From positions 1-50,928 of the forward strand of contig NZ_BIMH01000038.1 of NCBI RefSeq assembly GCF_004000985.1: DNA of 50,928 nt, in the 5' to 3' direction. The stretch comes from Paenibacillus validus NBRC 15382. GTDB taxonomy: Bacteria; Bacillota; Bacilli; Paenibacillales; NBRC-103111. The position numbers and the translations under genes are program-made. The number at the start of each line of letters is the position of its first letter. Positions within the stretch are counted from its first letter, which is position 1. The notes below the pieces were generated by a model, which was not told the origin of the DNA, did no database searches, and saw only the letters and a program-made list of their open reading frames with translations. This document shows, piece after piece, positions 26,793-34,348 of this stretch.

Positions 26793-27335
26793 ATGTTGAA
26801 CACGTTCAAGAAAAAGTTAATGCTTTGTATGGTCCTGATTTGCACGAGCACCATATACATAGCCAATGCCAGCAGTTCTGACACGGCAGTAACACCAGGC
26901 TCAGTCAACGATCCTGTCATTACCAAAAGCTACTTGGATCAACAAATCGAGAAGAAAATTACAGAGGCCCTTGCGAATCAGACAAGCAGCGGCGGTAAAG
27001 CGCCGGATCCTTCTACTCAACCTGCTCCATCTACGACTAACCTCACTATCGTTGAACTCCAGCAATCGCAAGCTCTCTATGGCGGCTCAGGCACCGAAAT
27101 CATTGTTCGAAGCGGTAAAGTACTCGTCACCAGCTCCGATGAAAGCGGTATCGCTGACGTTACCATAGGTAAAGATATTACGAATGGCGCACCGGTCGAG
27201 CTGAATCATTTGCTTATTGTTCCACGCGAAGGACGGGGAATTAAGCCGGATCCAAAAAACAAACAAGATATATTTGTTATGGTACGCGGAAGCTATTCCA
27301 TCTTAAACGCCGATGGTACAAAAGCTACTCCATAA
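26793..27335 (+). CDS. secreted protein of unknown function
   Basis: A 180-residue protein with a signal peptide (about 1-26, ending near ANA), a short helical stretch (YLDQQIEKKITEALANQ), a Pro/Ser/Thr linker (about 64-85) and a C-terminal beta-rich domain. I recognise no named family and see no catalytic motif. AGAGGTGA precedes the ATG. It lies 68 bases after the S-layer gene and beyond that gene's terminator, so read-through or a separate promoter is needed. Similar small secreted proteins with a helix, linker and beta domain occur in Paenibacillaceae. A wall-associated role is only a guess from position. Confidence 0.65.
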   Translation: MLNTFKKKLMLCMVLICTSTIYIANASSSDTAVTPGSVNDPVITKSYLDQQIEKKITEALANQTSSGGKAPDPSTQPAPSTTNLTIVELQQSQALYGGSGTEIIVRSGKVLVTSSDESGIADVTIGKDITNGAPVELNHLLIVPREGRGIKPDPKNKQDIFVMVRGSYSILNADGTKATP

Positions 27336-27363
27336 TTTTACCCTTGCGACCAATCATTTATAC

Positions 27364-27392
27364 GTTTGACTTCCTTCGGATCGGTCATACTA
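27364..27392 (+). promoter_or_regulatory. candidate sigma-G promoter of the spore-protein gene
   Basis: CATACTA (27386-27392) fits the sigma-G -10 (CATNMTA). GTTTG at 27364-27368, 17 bases upstream, is a partial match to GMATR. Genes for small acid-soluble spore proteins are forespore genes under sigma-G. Confidence 0.42.
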
Positions 27393-27424
27393 AACCCACA
27401 TCCCGATGAAGGAGGCTTTCGATT

Positions 27425-27694
27425 ATGTCGAAAACAAACAAGAAGGTCGTACCGGAGAGCGGAAAAGCGTTGGATATTCTGAAGTATGAAATTGCGGCCG
27501 AACTGGGGCTACCGGTAGGTAAACAGATGGCGAGCATGAATGTGGAGTTTGCGACAGAGCTTGGTTCAATTCCGTCCCAACAAGTGAAAGAGGATTATTG
27601 GGGGCATATCGCATCTCGTGATGCAGGCGCTGTCGGGGGAACGATTACTTCCCGCCTAATTAAAAAGGCAGAGGAAACGTTGTTCGGCCTCTAG
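27425..27694 (+). CDS. alpha/beta-type small acid-soluble spore protein
   Basis: An 89-residue protein of the SASP family that coats and protects spore DNA. The conserved first block (LDILKYEIAAELGLP) contains the EIA sequence cleaved by germination protease GPR. The second block (GHIASRDAGAVGGTITSRLIKKAEE) corresponds to the family's GxVGGxxxKxLIxxAE region. It keeps both halves but is more diverged and slightly longer than the abundant SspA/SspB proteins, so it may be a minor one. GAAGGAGG precedes the ATG. An AT-rich terminator follows. Confidence 0.88.
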   Translation: MSKTNKKVVPESGKALDILKYEIAAELGLPVGKQMASMNVEFATELGSIPSQQVKEDYWGHIASRDAGAVGGTITSRLIKKAEETLFGL

Positions 27695-27699
27695 CTGGA

Positions 27700-27731
27700 A
27701 ACAATTTAAAGCACTAATTGTTAATTTTTTT
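27700..27731 (+). terminator. AT-rich terminator after the spore-protein gene
   Basis: A 7-bp stem AACAATT/AATTGTT (27700-27706 with 27716-27722), then a T-rich tract. The stem is weak but correctly placed. Confidence 0.6.
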
Positions 27732-27749
27732 GAACAAGTCCCGAATTCA

Positions 27750-27778
27750 TTGACAGTGTTGGACAAATCCAGTAACAT
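27750..27778 (+). promoter_or_regulatory. sigma-A-type promoter of metK
   Basis: A perfect TTGACA (27750-27755) and TAACAT (27773-27778) with an exact 17-base spacer, giving a start near 27785, about 100 bases before metK. Confidence 0.6.
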
Positions 27779-27803
27779 ACAGAATGAAGGTAAACATTAA
27801 AGA

Positions 27804-27835
27804 AACCTTTTCCACTCGGAAAAGGTTAATTTTTT
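27804..27835 (+). terminator. terminator-like hairpin inside the metK leader
   Basis: A perfect 10-bp stem (27804-27813 with 27818-27827), ACTC loop and a T-run. It lies about 20 bases after the predicted metK start site and 50 bases before its ATG, so it may attenuate metK. The spore-protein gene already has its own terminator. Confidence 0.8.
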
Positions 27836-27884
27836 GCATGTAGACTTATTCATTAATTAATACTAGCAGTAGGAGGTTGTTCTA

Positions 27885-29087
27885 ATGTCCAATTCAACCG
27901 GTCGTCGCTTGTTTACATCCGAGTCCGTTACCGAAGGTCATCCGGATAAAATTTGCGACCAAATATCCGACTCCGTTCTGGATGCTTTTCTTGCTAATGA
28001 CCCTAACGCGCGTGTTGCGTGCGAAGTTTCCGTTGCTACAGGTTTAGTGCTTGTGATCGGTGAAATTTCAAGCCGTTCGGAGTTTGTCGATATCCAATCG
28101 ATCGCACGTCAAACGATTAAAGATATTGGCTATACGCGAGCTAAGTATGGTTTTGACTCGTCCACTTGCGCCGTGCTTGTTTCCTTGAATGAGCAATCGC
28201 CTGACATCGCACAAGGGGTAGACCAAGCCCTCGAAGCACGTGAAGGTCAAATGTCGGACGATCAAATCGAAGCGATCGGAGCGGGCGACCAAGGGATGAT
28301 GTTCGGTTTTGCAGTCAATGAAACTCCTGAATTGATGCCATTGCCGATTTCTCTTTCTCACCAATTGTCCCGCCGCTTGTCCGAAGTTCGCAAGAACGGA
28401 ACGCTTGGCTACCTCCGTCCGGATGGTAAAACGCAAGTTACTGTCGAATACGATGGAGCAAAGCCGGTTCGTGTCGACACGATTGTCGTTTCTACCCAGC
28501 ATGCGGAAGAAATTACGCTGGAGCAAATTCAAGCTGACATTAAAGAGCATGTCATCAAGCCGGTTGTACCGGAGCACTTGATCGATGCCGATACCAAATA
28601 CTTCATCAACCCGACGGGGCGCTTCGTTATCGGTGGACCACAAGGGGATGCAGGTCTCACAGGCCGTAAAATTATCGTCGATACGTACGGCGGTTACGCT
28701 CGTCACGGCGGCGGCGCTTTCTCCGGTAAAGATCCGACGAAAGTTGACCGTTCTGGCGCATATGCAGCACGCTATGTTGCGAAGAACATTGTTGCCGCAG
28801 GTCTTGCCGACAAGTGCGAAGTACAGCTTGCCTACGCAATTGGTGTGGCTAAGCCGGTATCGATCTCCGTCGATACATTCGGTACAGGTACAGTGAGCGA
28901 AGAGAAGCTGGTCGAAATCGTTCGCAAAAACTTCGACCTGCGCCCTGCAGGCATTATCAAAATGCTCGACCTGCGTCGCCCGATTTACAAGCAAACGGCA
29001 GCCTACGGACATTTTGGCCGTACGGATATCGATTTGCCTTGGGAGCGTACGGACAAAGCGGATCAGTTGAAAGCAGACGCACTGTAA
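27885..29087 (+). CDS. metK: S-adenosylmethionine synthase
   Basis: A 400-residue cytosolic enzyme that makes S-adenosylmethionine from methionine and ATP. The opening [19 protein letters not shown] supplies the ATP-binding His and Asp. The signatures [10 protein letters not shown] and [16 protein letters not shown] are both present, with full family length. AGGAGG precedes the ATG. No S-box (SAM-I) riboswitch elements are visible upstream, only a promoter followed closely by a terminator-like hairpin. A strong terminator follows the gene. Its product is the methyl donor for the sugar C-methyltransferase later in this window, though that is not a special link. Confidence 0.97.
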   Translation: MSNSTGRRLFTSESVTEGHPDKICDQISDSVLDAFLANDPNARVACEVSVATGLVLVIGEISSRSEFVDIQSIARQTIKDIGYTRAKYGFDSSTCAVLVSLNEQSPDIAQGVDQALEAREGQMSDDQIEAIGAGDQGMMFGFAVNETPELMPLPISLSHQLSRRLSEVRKNGTLGYLRPDGKTQVTVEYDGAKPVRVDTIVVSTQHAEEITLEQIQADIKEHVIKPVVPEHLIDADTKYFINPTGRFVIGGPQGDAGLTGRKIIVDTYGGYARHGGGAFSGKDPTKVDRSGAYAARYVAKNIVAAGLADKCEVQLAYAIGVAKPVSISVDTFGTGTVSEEKLVEIVRKNFDLRPAGIIKMLDLRRPIYKQTAAYGHFGRTDIDLPWERTDKADQLKADAL

Positions 29088-29115
29088 TATATCAGCGTTC
29101 ATGATCTGTCTAAGC

Positions 29116-29149
29116 AAGACGATCCGATTCGATTCGGATCGTCTTTTTT
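29116..29149 (+). terminator. intrinsic terminator after metK
   Basis: A perfect 12-bp stem (29116-29127 with 29134-29145), 6-base loop and T-run. Confidence 0.93.
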
Positions 29150-29247
29150 GACTTTGTCGAATATTATACTATGCAATGAACGTAACTTTTCTCATAGAAT
29201 AAGAGTCTAATAGAAAGGAGAGCGGAAATAGAGAGGAGATTAATAGC

Positions 29248-31866
29248 GTGATTTTGCACAAGAAGTGGCGAAAGTTGTCGTATGTCGTACTAGCAGCTAG
29301 CGTTATCCTATCATCTTGGTCAGCGACAACCGCTGCCTTTGCACAAAGCCAACCTGTTCTAACGATGGTGAACCAGGAAATTTTAACGTCAGGCGCTATA
29401 TTGAAAAAATACACTTGGCAGACGACCCGTAACAATAAGGACGTAAAAGTGAACGCGAATGTAGTGGAAGTGGACTTGACGAATTCGAACGTCAAATTGG
29501 ATGTGATGACGGGTACCAACAATCAGTTTACGAAAAAGCAGACCGTGCTCGGAATGGCTATAGAGACGAAAGCCGTAGCCGGGGTGAACGGAGATTTCTA
29601 TAACACGCAGGCTGAAGGGGTGCCGATGGGCCCGCAAATAAGTAACGGACAGCTTATGGCGACTCCGCCGTATTTACCGGGCTTTTACACATTCGCCCTC
29701 GATCAGAACAATAAACCGATTGTGGACTTAATTACTTTTAAAGGAAACATCATAGCGAAAGATGGAGCGAGCTATCCGCTTGGCGGGATTAATAAGACGT
29801 ATTACTGGTTTGAGCCGGGCGGGGAGCATAGTCATATCGACGGCCTCTTCATGTACACGAATGCCTGGGGGCAGGTGGACCGCTCCAACGACGGAGTGAC
29901 TTATCCGACCGAAGTGCTGGTGCAGAACGGCATCATCACGCAGATCCCGGAGAACGGCGTTGTGAATATGATTGCTCCCCAAGACGGGTATATTTTGCGC
30001 GCATCGGGCAAAGCGGCCGAGTTTGTGCGTGCCCACCTGAAGGTAGGAGATCCGATAAAGGCGGACTATGAAGTGCTTGCTCAGGACCCGAATACGAAGT
30101 ACGACGTGACCAAGTTCAAAATGATGATCGGTGGCCACACGATTCTGGTGGACGGCGGCCAGCCCGCAAAGTTCTCGCGTGAAGTGGCTAGCTTGTGCTG
30201 CACCCGTTCCCGAACGGCGATCGGGTACTCGAAGGACGAGAAAACGGCTTATCTCATTACAGCCGATTACAGCGGCGAAAGCAAGGGCTTGAGTATGACC
30301 GAGCTGCAGCAGTTTATGATTCAGGTCGGCGTATGGAAGGGATTGAATCTCGACGGCGGCGGCTCTACGCAAATGGTCGCCAGACCGCTCGGCGAATTCG
30401 AGCCGGTGCTTGTCAACAAGACGGAAACCGGCATTCAACGGAAAGTTGTGAATGGTGTAGGCGTCTACTCCATTGCCCCTAAGGGGCAAGTAAAAGGTTT
30501 ATTCGTCCAAGCCCCTAACGTATTGTTCCTCGGGGAACATTCGCCGCTTAGCACCAAAGCTTACGACGAATACTACAACCCGATGGAAGCGGGTACGATG
30601 ACCGCCCAGTGGAGCGTCGCCGATCAGAGGGGCACCTTTAAAGAAAATGTATTTACACCGACCAAGGCGGGTATGGCTAAAGTAACCGCCGTATCCGGCC
30701 AAGCAAGCTTTACGGCTGACGTGGAGGTTGCCGGAAGGAACCAAATCGCCAGTATGAAGATCATGACCGATAGCTTGGCTTTGTCCGAAGGCGAGACTTA
30801 TAAAATCCCCGTAGTCGCGACAACCGTCTCGGGCAAAACGAGGGAGATTCCGGCGGAACTCATCGAGTGGGAGGTTCTCGGCATTAAAGGTCAGGCGGCT
30901 AACGGGAAACTGACGGTTGAAAGCCTCAACGGCAGCACTGGCGCTCAACTGATCGCCCGTTATGACGGTTATAGCACAATGGCGACAATTCCGGTCGGGA
31001 TCGACAAAACCTGGTATGACCTCGACAATTTTGCTGTCATGACGATGTCCGATCAGAAGCCCGCGGAAGTTAAAGCGTCCGTACAGATCAAGCCGAGCGA
31101 GACGAATAATAAGTACCTCGAGCTGCAGTATGATTTTACGCAGGGGACAGGCAACAAATGGGCTTATGCGACGCTGGATACCGGAGTGCTCATTGAAGGT
31201 CAGCCGCAAATGCTGAAGGTAAAAGTGAACGGTGACGAGAGCTTAAACTGGCTGCGGGCCGAAATTCTCGATAACAGCGGAAAAATCCATTACGTCGATT
31301 TGGCGCGCAATATTAACTGGAAAGGCTGGAAGCAGTTGACAGCCGACTTATCCGAATATAAAATGAATTATCCGATTCGTGTGAAAAGCTTGTATTTGGT
31401 TAATGAAGAAATCGGACAGGACGAACGGGCGGCGAAAGGCAGTATCGGAATCGACGATATCGCCTTTACTTATCGCGGCAGCGTCCAGCAGCCGGCACAA
31501 AATTCGGTAGGGTTGACGATTAACAAGAAGGCGGTTACGGTGAACGGGAAAAGCCTGACTTTGGAGCAGGCGCCCTATATTACGGAAGGAAATACATTGA
31601 TTCCGATTCGTTTCGTAACGGATGCGCTGGGCGGTACGGTTCGTTGGGACGAGAAGGAACGCAAAGTTACGGTCATCCGGGGAACCAAGATGATCGACCT
31701 ATGGATCGATCAGAAAGACTTGCTTGTCAACGGTCAGCGCATCACAGCCGAGGTAGCGCCTGTCATTAAAAGTGATATAACTATGGTTCCACTCCGGATT
31801 TTATCCGAGAATTTGGGCTGGAAGGTGACTTGGGACGCTAAGACTCAGCAAATCACGATGCAATAA
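29248..31866 (+). CDS. secreted phosphodiester glycosidase (NAGPA) family protein with copper-amine-oxidase-like stalk domain
   Basis: An 872-residue exported protein. A signal peptide (about 1-32) is followed by a NAGPA domain (about 60-420) with GVNGDFYNTQAEGVPMGP and the LNLDGGGSTQMV segment typical of phosphodiester glycosidases, which cleave GlcNAc-1-phosphodiesters. Central Ig-like regions (about 420-600), a beta-sandwich (about 600-740) and a C-terminal copper amine oxidase N-domain-like stalk (about 755-872) follow. The stalk carries two repeats of the pattern IPIRF...LGGTVRWD / VPLRI...LGWKVTWD and probably binds cell wall. The GTG start has GAGGAG upstream. Bacterial relatives trim wall teichoic acid; the substrate here is unknown. 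Confidence 0.87.
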   Translation: MILHKKWRKLSYVVLAASVILSSWSATTAAFAQSQPVLTMVNQEILTSGAILKKYTWQTTRNNKDVKVNANVVEVDLTNSNVKLDVMTGTNNQFTKKQTVLGMAIETKAVAGVNGDFYNTQAEGVPMGPQISNGQLMATPPYLPGFYTFALDQNNKPIVDLITFKGNIIAKDGASYPLGGINKTYYWFEPGGEHSHIDGLFMYTNAWGQVDRSNDGVTYPTEVLVQNGIITQIPENGVVNMIAPQDGYILRASGKAAEFVRAHLKVGDPIKADYEVLAQDPNTKYDVTKFKMMIGGHTILVDGGQPAKFSREVASLCCTRSRTAIGYSKDEKTAYLITADYSGESKGLSMTELQQFMIQVGVWKGLNLDGGGSTQMVARPLGEFEPVLVNKTETGIQRKVVNGVGVYSIAPKGQVKGLFVQAPNVLFLGEHSPLSTKAYDEYYNPMEAGTMTAQWSVADQRGTFKENVFTPTKAGMAKVTAVSGQASFTADVEVAGRNQIASMKIMTDSLALSEGETYKIPVVATTVSGKTREIPAELIEWEVLGIKGQAANGKLTVESLNGSTGAQLIARYDGYSTMATIPVGIDKTWYDLDNFAVMTMSDQKPAEVKASVQIKPSETNNKYLELQYDFTQGTGNKWAYATLDTGVLIEGQPQMLKVKVNGDESLNWLRAEILDNSGKIHYVDLARNINWKGWKQLTADLSEYKMNYPIRVKSLYLVNEEIGQDERAAKGSIGIDDIAFTYRGSVQQPAQNSVGLTINKKAVTVNGKSLTLEQAPYITEGNTLIPIRFVTDALGGTVRWDEKERKVTVIRGTKMIDLWIDQKDLLVNGQRITAEVAPVIKSDITMVPLRILSENLGWKVTWDAKTQQITMQ

Positions 31867-31881
31867 TTAGTGCTTCAAGCT

Positions 31882-31910
31882 CTCACATTCTTTCGTGATT
31901 ATGGTACTAT
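31882..31910 (+). promoter_or_regulatory. candidate extended -10 promoter of degSU
   Basis: CTCACA (31882-31887) and TACTAT (31905-31910) are 17 bases apart, with TG one base before the -10, forming an extended -10 element about 45 bases before degS. Confidence 0.45.
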
Positions 31911-31954
31911 ATTGCTAGAACGAACGAGAAAAATGGCGAAGGAGCACTGTCCGG

Positions 31955-33109
31955 ATGCAAGTCGACGTCTTTGACCGCGTCATCAAGAATGCCATTAATG
32001 TGATGGAGAACAGCAAGTACCAGATATTTGAGATTTGTGAGAGTGTCCGGGCTGAACGCGAAGCGCTTAACAATGAGCTACAGCTTGTCATTGAAGAAAC
32101 GAAGAAGATGATCGACACGGTGGATCGTTTTGAGGTCGATTACCGGCGGTCCCGCGTCCGATTGACGGAAGTCAGCCGCGATTTCAAACGATTCAATGAA
32201 GAAGATATTCGCGCCGCGTACGAAGCGGCTACTCAACTCCAGGCCCAATTGGCTATTCATAGGGAAAAGGAACTGCATTTAAAACATCGCCGCGATGATT
32301 TGCAGAAGCGAATCAAGAATGTAGATAAACAATTGGAGCGGGCGGAAACGTTAGTGTCTCAATTCGGCGTCGTTCTGGAGTATTTGTCAGGAGACCTGAA
32401 CCAGGTGACGCGCATATTGGAATCCGCCAAGAACCGCCAACTATTGGGCTTGAAAATTATATTGGCACAGGAAGAAGAACGTAAGCGCATTGCCCGGGAA
32501 ATTCATGACGGCCTGGCGCAAAATATGGCTAACATGGTGCTTCGTACGGAAATTACCGAGCGGATGTTGGCCAAGGAAGCCTATAACGCGGTAAAAAATG
32601 AATTAAGCGATCTGAAGCTAAGCGTGCGGAGCGGAATTGAAGAGGTTCGGAAAATCATCTTCAACCTCCGCCCCATGGCGCTTGACGATTTAGGCCTCGT
32701 GCCGACGCTTCGTAAATTCGTCCAGGATTACGAAGAGAAAGCGAAAATACGTACCAAGTTCGAAATGGTGGGTAAAGAAATTCGTCTGCCTTCGGGCATG
32801 GAGGTTGCGATCTATCGACTCGTGCAGGAGACGTTCTCTAATGTCCACAAGCACGCACAGGCTACTCATGTGACGCTCGAGCTGACCTTCCAACAGCAAA
32901 TGGTCAAATTGACGGTGAGTGACAACGGCATGGGCTTTTCGACCGAAAACATAGATAAGAAGATTGCCAATGGCACACACTACGGATTGATGGGCATGCG
33001 GGAACGCGTAGAGCTTCTCGAAGGCAGAATGGATATTGAATCGACGGTGGGCGTAGGAACGAAAGTTTCCATGGTCATACCAATTAAATCGGATTCCAGA
33101 GAGGAGTAA
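31955..33109 (+). CDS. degS: sensor histidine kinase DegS
   Basis: A 384-residue cytosolic kinase. An N-terminal DegS sensor region (about 1-175) is almost wholly coiled coil and has no membrane span. The HisKA_3 dimerisation domain follows with phospho-acceptor His184 (RIAREIHDG). The HATPase_c domain has the N box (VQETFSNVHKHAQAT), G1 (SDNGMGFS) and G2 (GLMGMRERVELLEG). DegS phosphorylates DegU, which governs degradative enzymes, competence, motility and biofilm in B. subtilis. degU follows after 5 bases. GAAGGAG precedes the ATG. Confidence 0.95.
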   Translation: MQVDVFDRVIKNAINVMENSKYQIFEICESVRAEREALNNELQLVIEETKKMIDTVDRFEVDYRRSRVRLTEVSRDFKRFNEEDIRAAYEAATQLQAQLAIHREKELHLKHRRDDLQKRIKNVDKQLERAETLVSQFGVVLEYLSGDLNQVTRILESAKNRQLLGLKIILAQEEERKRIAREIHDGLAQNMANMVLRTEITERMLAKEAYNAVKNELSDLKLSVRSGIEEVRKIIFNLRPMALDDLGLVPTLRKFVQDYEEKAKIRTKFEMVGKEIRLPSGMEVAIYRLVQETFSNVHKHAQATHVTLELTFQQQMVKLTVSDNGMGFSTENIDKKIANGTHYGLMGMRERVELLEGRMDIESTVGVGTKVSMVIPIKSDSREE

Positions 33110-33114
33110 GAATT

Positions 33115-33840
33115 ATGGATATCATGGGCAATGTCAAGCGCCCGATAAAGCTGGTTCTTGCGGATGACCATCAGTTGTTTCGCGAGGGAGTTAAGCGGAT
33201 TTTAAATATGGAGAGCGATTTGGAAGTCGTCGGCGAGTGCGGAGACGGTATTCAGGTTCTGGAATTATGCAATACGCTTCACCCGGACATCGTCCTGATG
33301 GACATCAACATGCCGGTCGAGAATGGCGTCGTCGCAACGGAGAAGCTGAAAGATATTTTTCCCGATATTAAGGTGATCATTCTCTCCATTCATGATGACG
33401 AAAGCTATGTGTTTGAGACGCTTCGTAAGGGAGCTTCCGGTTATTTGCTGAAGGACATGGAAGCAGAGTCGCTCATTAACGCGATTCGCTCGGTTGTCGC
33501 GGGACATGCCTACATTCACCCCAAAGTGACAGGCAAGCTGATCAATCAACTGCGCCGAATGACTTACTTGGACGAGCAAGGCGTCTCCGGTACCAGTAAC
33601 GCGGCCAAGGAAGCCGGCGTGAAATATGTACATATGGACAATAGCCCGCTGACGCGCCGCGAAGCGGAAGTGCTTCGTCTTATGGCGGAAGGCAAGAGCA
33701 ATAAGATGATCGGCGAGTTTCTTTACATAAGCGAAAAGACGGTAAAAAACCATGTAAGCAGTATTCTGCAAAAGATGGAAGTCGATGATCGGACGCAAGC
33801 GGTCATTATCGCTATTAAGAACGGCTGGGTAACCCTGTAA
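33115..33840 (+). CDS. degU: response regulator DegU
   Basis: A 241-residue NarL/LuxR-family regulator. The receiver domain (about 9-130) has acidic-pocket residues in LADDHQLF, phospho-acceptor Asp63 (IVLMDINMP) and the conserved Lys in GYLLKDME. The C-terminal LuxR-type helix-turn-helix (about 175-241) includes LTRREAEVLRLMAEGKSNK and the recognition helix ISEKTVKNHVSSIL. GAGGAG precedes the ATG; a second ATG at 33124 is possible. It forms an operon with degS. In Bacillales it controls genes of the kinds found in this window, including flagellar and competence functions. Confidence 0.95.
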   Translation: MDIMGNVKRPIKLVLADDHQLFREGVKRILNMESDLEVVGECGDGIQVLELCNTLHPDIVLMDINMPVENGVVATEKLKDIFPDIKVIILSIHDDESYVFETLRKGASGYLLKDMEAESLINAIRSVVAGHAYIHPKVTGKLINQLRRMTYLDEQGVSGTSNAAKEAGVKYVHMDNSPLTRREAEVLRLMAEGKSNKMIGEFLYISEKTVKNHVSSILQKMEVDDRTQAVIIAIKNGWVTL

Positions 33841-33929
33841 GCTGCCGGACGACAGCAGTCTTTATTTAGATTCCCAAGGCACCAACCTTATGGAAGCGGC
33901 ATATACTGCTCTTAAGGGAGGGAGCCGCT

Positions 33930-34328
33930 ATGATGATAGGCTTGGTTTGGATCATGGGCTTTTACGCTGCGGGAATCGCAATCATCCATACGCTTCACTG
34001 GCGTTGGAAGCGGCACGGAAGCCATCGCATCACGCATTATGTGCTCCGAACGAGGAATAACGGACGCGATATTGAGTGGTATTTGAGGTCACTGCATTTG
34101 TTCTCCTGGATAAAGGGTAAATCGATCGAGGTGACACTTGCCGACGAAGGATCTACGGACGAGACGATCGCTATTGCCGAGCGGTTAAGCAAAGAACATC
34201 ATCTGAACATTCATACGCGTGTGGAAGACAATTGGGACGAGTGGATGTTGAAGCACGAGCATGAGCAGATTGTGATTGTCCAGCTTAATCAAGCAGATGG
34301 TTTAGAAACCGCCTTCAAATATATGTGA
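33930..34328 (+). CDS. small membrane protein with a partial glycosyltransferase-2-like domain
   Basis: A 132-residue protein. An N-terminal hydrophobic segment (about 3-22) is followed by a basic stretch and a domain resembling the start of a GT-A fold: YVLRTRNNGRDIEWYLRSL, then VTLADEGSTDETIAIAERL. This resembles the VDDGSTDxT nucleotide-sugar loop, but the DxD motif and acceptor half of a full enzyme are missing, so activity is doubtful. GGGAGG precedes the tandem ATGs. It sits between degU and comFA, 20 bases before comFA. It may be a conserved mini-protein or a decayed glycosyltransferase; the intact reading frame favours the former. Confidence 0.62.
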   Translation: MMIGLVWIMGFYAAGIAIIHTLHWRWKRHGSHRITHYVLRTRNNGRDIEWYLRSLHLFSWIKGKSIEVTLADEGSTDETIAIAERLSKEHHLNIHTRVEDNWDEWMLKHEHEQIVIVQLNQADGLETAFKYM

Positions 34329-34348
34329 TCATCGGATAAAGGAGTAGC

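Noticed and set aside
27732..27884. An S-box (SAM-I) riboswitch before metK
   Set aside because: None of the conserved S-box segments is visible, and only about 20 bases lie between the predicted start and the terminator.
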